A stretch of 64,000 nt of DNA from Spartobacteria bacterium. Lineage in GTDB: Bacteria > Verrucomicrobiota > Verrucomicrobiia > Chthoniobacterales > UBA10450. The notes beneath the pieces were generated by a model. The model had not been told where the DNA came from. It saw only the letters and a program-made list of their open reading frames with translations, and did not search any database. Shown here piece after piece: positions 1-7,021 of this stretch. The translations under genes were made by a program, and so were the position numbers. The stretch is from NCBI GenBank assembly GCA_003169975.1, contig PNAA01000057.1, positions 1 to 64,000 of the forward strand. Reading direction: 5' to 3'. Position 1 is the first letter of the stretch; each line of letters opens with the position of its first letter.

Positions 1-23
1 CGAGATTCGAGATTCGAGATTCG
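1..23. repeat. Short tandem repeat (7-bp unit CGAGATT, about 3 copies)
   Basis: The window opens with three head-to-tail copies of the heptamer CGAGATT followed by CG. It lies just beyond the 3' end of the minus-strand rpoN gene. No gene is visible in these first 72 bases. The repeat may be the edge of a larger low-complexity or REP-like intergenic element cut by the window boundary. Confidence 0.6.
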
Positions 24-72
24 TTACATCGTTGAGAGAACGCGGACGGTGCGCCGATTCACGATTCTCGGA

Positions 73-1491
73 TCAATACTTCCGCCGCATATTGCTCGGC
101 AAAATATTCAGCTCAGTCCGGTACTTCGCGACCGTGCGGCGCGCGATCGGGATGCCGCGCTTGCCGAGGATCTCGACGATTTCCTTGTCGCTCAAGGGCG
201 TGCCGCCGGTCTCGTTTTTCACCAGGTCCATGATCGCTTCTTTCACGCTCGTGTTGCTCATCGAGACGCCACTCGAAGTCTGATAACCCGGTCTGAAAAA
301 GTATTTCATCTCGAAAACGCCCTGGGGCGTGGAGATATATTTGCCGGAAATGGCGCGACTGACCGTCGTCTCGTGCACCCCGACGGCGTCGGCGATTTGC
401 ACCATCGTCATCGGCTTTAAATGCGCCGAGCCCTGCTCGAGAAATTCTTTTTGCCGCGCGACGATCTGGTGGGCAATGTTCGAGATCGTCTGCTGGCGCT
501 GGTGAATCGACTTGATCAGGAATTTTCCACTCCGGATCTTGTCGCGGATGTAGTCCTTCACTTCGCCGTTGCTCCCGTCCTGCGACATGATGTCCTTGTA
601 GGTGTTGCTGATGCGCAGGTGCGGAATTTGTTCGCCGTTGAGGATGACCTGGTATTGGCCCTGGATTTTTTCCACCGTCACGTCGGGCAGGACATAATTT
701 TGCGGCGCCTCGGCAAAAATCTGCCCGGGCCGAGGGTCGAGCTGCGCAATGCTATTGGCTGCTTTCTGCACCTGCTCGACGCCAATCCCCATCCGGCGGG
801 CGATCTCCGGGAAGCGCCGCTTGCCGAGATCCGTCATGTGCTCGGAGACGATCCGGTACTCGAGACTCGTCTCGCGGCCGCTGCGCTTCAGTTGAATCAA
901 CAAACACTCGCGCAAATCGCGCGCGCCCACGCCCGGCGGATAAAAGCTCTGGATGAGCGTGAGCATGAGCTCGAATTCTTCCTGCGCGATGCCGGTGTTC
1001 ATCGCCATCTCTTCCGGCGTCGTCTGGAGAAAACCGTTGTCGTCGATGTTGCCGATGATCAGTTCCGCGGTCTTGCGATCATCCCCGCTCAGCGCGGTCT
1101 GGTTCAATTGGCCGACGAGATGTTGCTGGAGGGTTTCCTGGGTGGCGATCGAATCGAAAAAAAACTGCCGCTTTTCCTCGTCTTCCTGCGAGCGACCACT
1201 GTAGCTGTTCGATTGCGCCATATAATCGCGCCACTCGTCATCGAGCTTGGCCAGCTGATCGAATTCCTCCTTGAAATTATCCTCCGCCGGCTCGCTCTCG
1301 GAGACCTGGCGCTCCTCGTCGGTCGGCTCGGCCAACTCCTCGAGGACGGGATTGGTTTCCATTTCCTGCTGCACAAGGTTGCGCAGCTCGAGCAGAGGCG
1401 CCTGCAGAATCAGCAGACTCTGCTGCAACTGCGGCGCGAGGACCTGCTGTAGGGAAAGATTTTGCGACTGAAACATTCCCGGGCCGGCCAT
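73..1491 (-). CDS. rpoN: RNA polymerase sigma-54 factor RpoN
   Basis: This is the alternative sigma factor that directs RNA polymerase to -24/-12 promoters and depends on AAA+ activators. The 472-residue length is normal. The N-terminus is a glutamine-rich region I (FQSQNLSLQQVLAPQLQQSL, residues 7-26) followed by an acidic stretch around residues 50-85. The core-binding and helix-turn-helix regions follow, and near the C-terminus comes the RpoN-box signature ARRTVAKYR, ending in MRRKY. The ATG is preceded by a non-coding gap shared with a divergent small gene. The gene holds no exact copy of the dispersed 9-mer found in most of its neighbours. Identification is firm from region I plus the RpoN box. 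Confidence 0.95.
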   Translation of the reverse strand: MAGPGMFQSQNLSLQQVLAPQLQQSLLILQAPLLELRNLVQQEMETNPVLEELAEPTDEERQVSESEPAEDNFKEEFDQLAKLDDEWRDYMAQSNSYSGRSQEDEEKRQFFFDSIATQETLQQHLVGQLNQTALSGDDRKTAELIIGNIDDNGFLQTTPEEMAMNTGIAQEEFELMLTLIQSFYPPGVGARDLRECLLIQLKRSGRETSLEYRIVSEHMTDLGKRRFPEIARRMGIGVEQVQKAANSIAQLDPRPGQIFAEAPQNYVLPDVTVEKIQGQYQVILNGEQIPHLRISNTYKDIMSQDGSNGEVKDYIRDKIRSGKFLIKSIHQRQQTISNIAHQIVARQKEFLEQGSAHLKPMTMVQIADAVGVHETTVSRAISGKYISTPQGVFEMKYFFRPGYQTSSGVSMSNTSVKEAIMDLVKNETGGTPLSDKEIVEILGKRGIPIARRTVAKYRTELNILPSNMRRKY

Positions 1492-1622
1492 GGGCAGAGG
1501 GTACTAACTGACCTCTCTACCGCAAGCAAATTTCGCGCCGCGGAACAATCAGCGGGCTCGGGAAGCGGGTCCAAGGGCGCGAGGGAACGTGACTTGCTTG
1601 CTATCCCGGTGACACTTTGCCT

Positions 1623-1847
1623 ATGAAGAAACTTACGCTCCTCGGCGTGCTCGCACTTTTCGCCACCTCCCTCGGCGCGCAATCCCCCGCGCCCGCCGAT
1701 CAAAAACAGCTGGAGGCGTTGCTGAAAGTAGTGCAGGCCCAGCAAGTCCAGATCGCTGAGAACCAGGCGAAAATCGATGCGAAATTGGTGACCCTGGCCG
1801 AAGCGATCCGGATCGCGAGAATCTACGCTGGCCGGGGAGGGCGCTGA
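1623..1847 (+). CDS. Small secreted protein, function unknown
   Basis: A short protein of about 74 residues begins at ATG (MKKLTLLGVLALFATSLGAQ), a clear signal peptide ending at an A-x-A-like site near residue 20. The mature part is a Gln/Ala/Lys-rich helix likely to be a coiled coil (QLEALLKVVQAQQVQIAENQ). An in-frame TTG two codons upstream is a less likely start. The gene is separated by one base from the next ORF, which has the same plan (signal peptide plus helix), so the two are probably a periplasmic pair made from one transcript. No family recognised. Confidence 0.6.
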   Translation: MKKLTLLGVLALFATSLGAQSPAPADQKQLEALLKVVQAQQVQIAENQAKIDAKLVTLAEAIRIARIYAGRGGR

Positions 1848-1848
1848 T

Positions 1849-2148
1849 ATGCGAAATATTTTCTGGCTCACCACGCTGATGATTGCCGTCCTTGCGATTG
1901 CTTCGCTGGAGGCACAAACGCCCGCGCCCGTGATTGTGCAAGCGGCGAGTTCCGCGCCCGCCGGCCTGGCCGCCTCGCGGGCCGACTCTTCGACCGCCGC
2001 AGCCGACTCGAAGGACATGATGCAACTCCTGCAAGAGATGCAGGCGACCAACGACGCCACCATCAAAAAGCAGGAAGCGGCGCTGGAAACACTCGACGCT
2101 TTGCAAAAAGCTGCCGAAGAACTCAAGATCTTCAGCAAGCGCGGCTAA
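1849..2148 (+). CDS. Small secreted coiled-coil protein, function unknown
   Basis: A 99-residue protein with an N-terminal signal peptide (MRNIFWLTTLMIAVLAIASLEA), an Ala/Ser-rich linker, and a C-terminal amphipathic helix (about residues 60-95) rich in Gln, Glu and Lys. It starts one base after the stop of the preceding small secreted gene, implying translational coupling and a shared role. Its stop codon overlaps the 3' end of the convergent pcm fragment, so the original 3' flank may have been altered by a deletion. No known family recognised. Confidence 0.6.
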   Translation: MRNIFWLTTLMIAVLAIASLEAQTPAPVIVQAASSAPAGLAASRADSSTAAADSKDMMQLLQEMQATNDATIKKQEAALETLDALQKAAEELKIFSKRG

Positions 2149-2417
2149 CGACGCGGCGAAATGGTTTGGTCGTAGCCGATCGGCAACGACTGATCGCTAT
2201 AACCTAATTCGCGCACCGGCTCGGGCACGAACGCATCGCGCGGCACCTTGCGCAGCGCGGCCAGGACGCGCGCGTCCGTTACGCCGCGCATTGCAACTTG
2301 CTCCTCCACCATGCGCTCGCGCTCGGCGCTGAAATCGCGCCCGGGCGCCGCGGCCGGTTTGCAGCTCGCCAGAGCCACCAGGAGACCGAGCGCCACACGC
2401 CTCAGTCGGACTGCCAT
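2145..2417 (-). pseudogene. Truncated protein-L-isoaspartate O-methyltransferase (pcm-like), N-terminal part only
   Basis: The protein starts with a lipoprotein-type leader (lipobox L-A-S-C). It continues into the N-terminal segment typical of PCMT enzymes: ERMVEEQVAMRGVTDARVLA, then VPRDAFVPE, and YSDQSLPIGYDQTIS. In the family this last motif is followed by QPYIVA and the SAM-binding Rossmann domain. Here the frame ends three codons later, so about half of the normal ~210 residues and the whole catalytic core are missing. An in-frame ATG upstream gives a longer form, but the leader favours the start used here. The break lies exactly at the overlap with the convergent small secreted gene, suggesting a deletion. 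It cannot be an active methyltransferase. Confidence 0.7.
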
Positions 2418-2477
2418 GATGCAAAATCGTCGTAACCTGCTTACTTTGCACCCCACAATTTCCGCTTCTGCCTGCCC

Positions 2478-4529
2478 ATGAATGATGAACGCTCAGTCGC
2501 CGAAGACGTCGCCGCCGAGAAGGGACCACACGCCCATGAAGGTCCGCCGATGACGGAGCTGGAACGGATTCGCCATTCCTGCGCGCACGTCCTCGCCACC
2601 GCCATTCTCCGTCTTTGGCCGGAAGCGCAGTTCGCCGCCGGGCCGCCGGTCGAGAACGGCTTCTACTACGACGTCGAATTGCCGCACCGCATTTCGCCCG
2701 AGGATTTCGAGAAAATCGAGGCCGAGATGAAGAAGGAAACGAAAGCGAACCACGTTTTCGAGCGAGTCGAGCTCTCGCGCGGCGACGCGTTGGAAATGGC
2801 CAAACGTGGTGAACTTGGCGCCCTTGGTGCGAGATCTTCTCCGAGCAAATTCAAGCTCGATATCATCCAGAACATTCCCGAGGACGAAACGATCACGCTC
2901 TATCGCAACGGCGATTTTACGGATCTGTGCGCCGGCCCGCACGTCATGCGCACCGGCAACATCGGCGCTTTTCGCCTGACGAACGTCGCCAGCGCCTACT
3001 ACAAGGGCGACGAAAAGAACCCGCAGCTCCAGCGCATCTACGGCACCGCCTTCAAGAACAAGACGCAGCTCGACGAATACTTCGCGATGCTGGAGGAAGC
3101 GAAGAAGCGCGACCACCGCAAACTTGGCAAAGAGTTGGAACTTTTCACCTTCGACGACGACGTCGGCCCTGGCCTGCCGATGTGGCTCCCGCGCGGCGCC
3201 GCCATCATCGAGGAGCTGGAAAAGCTGGCCAAGGAAACAGAATTCGCCGCCGGCTATCAGCGCGTCCGTACCCCGCACATCGCGCGCGAGAATCTTTACC
3301 TAACGAGCGGACATCTGCCCTACTACGCGGACTCGATGTTTCCGCCAATGGAGCTGAAGTATGATGCTACAGAAGAACATAAAGCTGCGGAGTTAGAAGG
3401 CATCATTAGCGAAAAGCTAAAAGCGGTAGCGGCGTTCGAGGCAATCTTCTCTAAGCTTGGGATGGAAGAAGCAAGAAGAGATCATTTCGAAAAGTTTGAG
3501 CGTCTCCAACAGAACAAGAGCGAACTAGAGATTCTTAATAAGCGAAGGGAGGATCTGTTGTCGCGCAGTCGCTATTACCTCAAAGCGATGAACTGCCCCC
3601 ATCATCACAAGCTCTTCGCCGCGGTGCCGCGCAGTTATCGCGACCTCCCGCTCCGGCTCGCGGAATACGGGACCAACTACCGTTACGAACAATCGGGCGA
3701 ACTCTTCGGCCTCATGCGGGTGCGCTCCCTGCAGATGAACGACGCCCACATCTACTGCACCGAGGAGCAGTTCGAAGACGAGTTCAACGCCGTCAATCAG
3801 ATGTATCTGAAGTATTTCAAGATCTTCGGGATCGAGAAATACGTCATGCGCTTTTCCACCCACGATCCCGCCGAACTCGGCCAGAAGTTCGTCGATAACT
3901 CCGAGCTTTGGCTCAAGACCGAGGAGATGGTCCGCGGCGTTCTGCAACGCAGCGGGATCAACTACGTCGAGGTGCCTAACGAAGCTGCCTTCTACGGACC
4001 GAAGATCGACGTCCAGGTCTGGAGCGCGATCGGCCGCGAGTTTACGATCGCGACCAACCAGGTCGACTTCGCCGTCCCGGCCCGGTTCGGCCTCGTCTAC
4101 AAAACCCGCGCGAACACGGAGGCCACTCCGCTCTGCATTCATCGCGCCCCGTTAGGCACACACGAACGTTTCATCGGTTTTCTGATCGAGCATTACGCCG
4201 GCAACTTCCCGCTCTGGCTCGCGCCCGAGCAGGTCCGCATCCTCCCCATCGGCGATGAAGCGCCTCTGCTGGAATACGCGCGCGCGATCCAGAATGAGCT
4301 CCGCGCCCACGAAGTCCGCGCCGAGCTCGACGCCAGCAGCGATCACATCAAAGCGAAAATTTCCAGCGCCGAGCAGATGAAAGTGCACACCATGCTCGTG
4401 CTCGGAAACCGCGACATGGAAGCCAACGCCGTCAGCGTACGCGAGCACGGCAAAGGCAATCTCGGGGCCAGACCGCGGAATGAATTCATCGCTGGTGTCC
4501 TCGCGGCGATCAAGCAACGGCGCGGATGA
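2478..4529 (+). CDS. thrS: Threonyl-tRNA synthetase, TGS-less, with internal insertion
   Basis: Charges tRNA-Thr in the cytoplasm. The protein lacks the N-terminal TGS domain and opens directly into the editing domain, with HSCAH and the C-x-x-x-H pair DLCAGPH. The class II catalytic core follows with motif 2 (YRYEQSGELFGLMRVRSL) and the Zn/active-site segments MNCPHHHK and FYGPKID. The C-terminal anticodon-binding domain starts near RILPIGDEA. Between SMFPPM (about residue 290) and YYLKAMNCP lies an in-frame insert of roughly 65-70 residues, charged and probably coiled-coil. Its DNA (about 3358-3565) is visibly AT-richer with different codon use. A 9-mer GCCTAACGA sits at 3974, encoding P-N-E. 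Confidence 0.95.
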   Translation: MNDERSVAEDVAAEKGPHAHEGPPMTELERIRHSCAHVLATAILRLWPEAQFAAGPPVENGFYYDVELPHRISPEDFEKIEAEMKKETKANHVFERVELSRGDALEMAKRGELGALGARSSPSKFKLDIIQNIPEDETITLYRNGDFTDLCAGPHVMRTGNIGAFRLTNVASAYYKGDEKNPQLQRIYGTAFKNKTQLDEYFAMLEEAKKRDHRKLGKELELFTFDDDVGPGLPMWLPRGAAIIEELEKLAKETEFAAGYQRVRTPHIARENLYLTSGHLPYYADSMFPPMELKYDATEEHKAAELEGIISEKLKAVAAFEAIFSKLGMEEARRDHFEKFERLQQNKSELEILNKRREDLLSRSRYYLKAMNCPHHHKLFAAVPRSYRDLPLRLAEYGTNYRYEQSGELFGLMRVRSLQMNDAHIYCTEEQFEDEFNAVNQMYLKYFKIFGIEKYVMRFSTHDPAELGQKFVDNSELWLKTEEMVRGVLQRSGINYVEVPNEAAFYGPKIDVQVWSAIGREFTIATNQVDFAVPARFGLVYKTRANTEATPLCIHRAPLGTHERFIGFLIEHYAGNFPLWLAPEQVRILPIGDEAPLLEYARAIQNELRAHEVRAELDASSDHIKAKISSAEQMKVHTMLVLGNRDMEANAVSVREHGKGNLGARPRNEFIAGVLAAIKQRRG

Positions 4530-4589
4530 GCCGGTTTGCGGAAGCTGGGGAATTTCCGGTGATTTCGCTTCTCAAACGTCGCAAACAAT

Positions 4590-6260
4590 GTGATCGATTC
4601 CACGCCTGACTCGCCCGCGCGTCGTTCCGTTCTCCAGACGCTGATTTGGGGATTTTTCGCCGGAACCCTGGCGGCCCTGGCCATGCTTCTTTGCATGGCG
4701 CTGTTGCGGCTGTTTCTCGGTTGGCCGACGCCGACCGAACTCATTTTTGACCGGCTCTTTCCGCTGCTCACAGTCGAGTTCTTTATCGGCTCGCTGGTTA
4801 AGGCGGGCGGCTATACGCCGCTAAAGTTACAAGGTGTTTTCGGCGCGCTCGCCGGGCAGATCGTGGTCGCGGGATTGGGCGGCGTGATTTACGCGCTTTA
4901 CCTCCGGCGATCCTGGGCGGCGGTGAACCAGAAAGGCCGGGTGCTCGATCCGCGCGGCTGGTCGTTGCTCGTGCCAGGCGTGCTGGCGGTGACGACTCTG
5001 ATGGTCGTCCTGCTTTGGCCCACTCTCGTGACGAACTACCGCGGCTATCCGCCCGGCACCGCGCGCTGGATCGCTTCCCTCGAAATGCTCATTTCCTTTT
5101 CTGTCTGCGGCGTGGGCATCATGTTCTTTTGCGGCTTGCTCAATCGGCCGCCGTCAGGCCCTCGCGCGGCGCGAACGGAAGCTGACGCACAGCCCGGCAT
5201 CGGCCTCCGCAGATTTCTCGCCGTCGGCCTCGGAGCCGCGCTGGCGGTCGCGCTCGGCGGCGTGCTCAGGAAACTTTTTGCGCTCGGCACCTTCGGATAT
5301 GACGGGCGCCAATACAGTGGGCCAAAAGTCCAGAAGATCACGCCGATCCGACCCGATGATGAATTTTATCAGGTGAGCAAGAACCTGGTCGATCCCGACA
5401 TCTCGCGCGATGTCTGGCGGCTCGACATCGTCGGCCAGGTGGAGACGCCGCGCGTCTACAGCTTTGCCGAGCTCGCCGCCATGCCCGCGGTCGAGCAGGA
5501 GACGACTTTGCTCTGCATCTCTTACGGCGTGGGCAGCGGCCTTTGTTCGAACGCGATCTGGAAAGGGGTGCCGTTGCCGATGCTGCTCGCGCAGGTCAAG
5601 CCGAAACCGAACGTCACCACCGTCCTTTTCCGCGCGGCCGATGGTTACTACGAGACCTTCCGATTTGCGAAGGCGATGGAGCCCACCACGCTCGTCGCCT
5701 ACGAGATGAACGGTGAGCCGTTGCCGCAGCGCCATGGCTTTCCGTTGCGCCTGATCGTGCCCGGCCTCTACGGCGAAAAGAACCCAAAGTGGATCACGCG
5801 GATCGAGTTGCTCGATGAAGCGGATGGCCGTCTCCATTGCCGGCACGGCTGCGGTTTCTACAAGGAACAGGGCTGGGGACGCGAAGGCGATGTGATCCCC
5901 ACGCACAGCCGCTTCGATGCGCCCCAAGTGGCGGGCGGCCACTTCAAGGCGCCGTTCAAAGTGGGGCAACCGGTGGAGCTGCGCGGGATGGCCTTTGGCG
6001 GCGACCGCGGCATCTCGAAAGTCGAGGTCAGCAGCGACGACGGCCGGACGTGGACGGACGCGACGATTACCAAACCGGGCACGAAGATTTCCTGGTCGCT
6101 CTGGAGCTATAGCTGGACGCCCGCCATCGTGGGCAACACGACCTTGGTGGTGCGGGCGACTGACGGGAATGGCGCCCCGCAGATCAGCGAGTACCGCGAT
6201 CAGGTGCCGGATGGCGCGACCGGTTTGCATTACGTAAAAGCCCGCGTGGAGAACGGGTAG
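4590..6260 (+). CDS. Membrane-anchored molybdopterin-dependent oxidoreductase (sulfite oxidase/YedY-like)
   Basis: A 556-residue protein starting at GTG. The first ~180 residues carry four or five membrane segments. The second half is a sulfite-oxidase-fold molybdopterin domain: VDPDISRDVWRLDIVGQVE begins it, and Cys309 in LLCISYGVGSG is in the position of the Mo-ligating cysteine. The C-terminal ~100 residues (VELRGMAFGGDRGISKVEVS) match the Mo-co dimerisation domain. It probably acts on the outer face of the inner membrane with electrons passing to or from the membrane part. The substrate cannot be deduced. Stand-alone gene following thrS. Confidence 0.85.
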   Translation: MIDSTPDSPARRSVLQTLIWGFFAGTLAALAMLLCMALLRLFLGWPTPTELIFDRLFPLLTVEFFIGSLVKAGGYTPLKLQGVFGALAGQIVVAGLGGVIYALYLRRSWAAVNQKGRVLDPRGWSLLVPGVLAVTTLMVVLLWPTLVTNYRGYPPGTARWIASLEMLISFSVCGVGIMFFCGLLNRPPSGPRAARTEADAQPGIGLRRFLAVGLGAALAVALGGVLRKLFALGTFGYDGRQYSGPKVQKITPIRPDDEFYQVSKNLVDPDISRDVWRLDIVGQVETPRVYSFAELAAMPAVEQETTLLCISYGVGSGLCSNAIWKGVPLPMLLAQVKPKPNVTTVLFRAADGYYETFRFAKAMEPTTLVAYEMNGEPLPQRHGFPLRLIVPGLYGEKNPKWITRIELLDEADGRLHCRHGCGFYKEQGWGREGDVIPTHSRFDAPQVAGGHFKAPFKVGQPVELRGMAFGGDRGISKVEVSSDDGRTWTDATITKPGTKISWSLWSYSWTPAIVGNTTLVVRATDGNGAPQISEYRDQVPDGATGLHYVKARVENG

Positions 6261-6286
6261 CAAATGCCGCCTTTCGCCTAACGACT

Positions 6287-6730
6287 TTGCTGCGCGGCCT
6301 CTTTAAACTCCTCCTTGGTGCGGCCGCGGCGGGCCTTCTCCTTTTTCTGTGGCTCGGGGAAAATGGCTTCACCAGGGGTGACCAGAAAGAATCGAGGAGC
6401 GGCGCGCCGCCATCCTCCGCCGCGCGCGCATCCACTTGGGAAAATCCCGCCTCGCTCCCGGATCATTTCGCGCGGCACGGGTCCGATTTCGGGGCGCGGA
6501 GTGCGGATGAATACGCGCTCCTCGCCTGGCAATTCCTGCAACGGGCGAAACACGACGGTTTGCCGGCCAAAGAGGATGGCGGCGGAACGCTCCGCATTTT
6601 CGATCCACGGAGCGGCGCGTTCGGCGCTTACAATCGCGACGGCACGACCAAGACTTTTTTCAAACCAGGATCGCGAAGTTATTTCGATCGCCAGCCGGGA
6701 CAGCCGGTAAATTTGCAGACGTGGAGATGA
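6287..6730 (+). CDS. Membrane-anchored protein with a polymorphic-toxin-like C-terminal domain
   Basis: A 147-residue protein (TTG start; no better start is visible) with one N-terminal hydrophobic helix (residues 2-22) and a Ser/Ala linker. The ~90-residue C-terminal domain runs H-F-A-R-H-G ... EYALLAWQFLQRA ... D-P-R-S-G-A-F-G ... DGTTKTFFKP. This spacing of HG, EY, DP..FG and DG..T.FKP resembles the C-terminal toxin cassettes of RHS/CDI-type proteins, thought to be RNase-like. A GCCTAACGA copy lies 3 bp before the start. The next gene begins one base after this stop, and its Cys-rich product could be a partner. The toxin reading is inference from memory of the pattern. Confidence 0.5.
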   Translation: MLRGLFKLLLGAAAAGLLLFLWLGENGFTRGDQKESRSGAPPSSAARASTWENPASLPDHFARHGSDFGARSADEYALLAWQFLQRAKHDGLPAKEDGGGTLRIFDPRSGAFGAYNRDGTTKTFFKPGSRSYFDRQPGQPVNLQTWR

Positions 6731-6731
6731 G

Positions 6732-6989
6732 ATGAATCATCAGTGCCCGGTCTGCGGTTATCCGAAGCTGGCGGAACCGCCGCGCCCGAAAACTGGCGGC
6801 GGCTCGTATGAGATTTGTCCAAGCTGCGGCTTTCAATTCGGTGTGAGCGACGACGATCAAGGATTCACTTACGAAGCTTGGCGCGCGAAATGGCGCCGCG
6901 CAGGGATGCCCTGGTCGAGCCAGCAAGAACGTCCGCGTGGCTGGGATGCCGCGGCGCAGTTGGCGACCCTCTCACGCGCGAAAGAGTGA
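6732..6989 (+). CDS. CPCC-type cysteine-rich zinc-ribbon protein
   Basis: An 85-residue protein with two C-x-x-C knuckles (CPVCGYPKL and CPSCGFQFG), expected to bind one zinc ion, followed by the acidic/aromatic stretch GVSDDDQGFTYEAWRAKW. This is the pattern of the Cys_rich_CPCC family. It follows the putative toxin by one base, so the two are co-translated. The pairing suggests an immunity or chaperone role, but the family itself has no firmly known function. It is convergent with the TIR-WD40 operon. Confidence 0.7.
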   Translation: MNHQCPVCGYPKLAEPPRPKTGGGSYEICPSCGFQFGVSDDDQGFTYEAWRAKWRRAGMPWSSQQERPRGWDAAAQLATLSRAKE

Positions 6990-7021
6990 CCGATGACTCC
7001 GCAGAACGAAAACTTACGGAC

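Noticed and set aside
1617-2148. Divergent minus-strand frames over the two small secreted genes
   Set aside because: The plus-strand frames have signal peptides and tight spacing; the minus frames have neither.
2418-2477. T-box leader for thrS
   Set aside because: There are only about 60 bases before the start codon and no T-box consensus or terminator stem.
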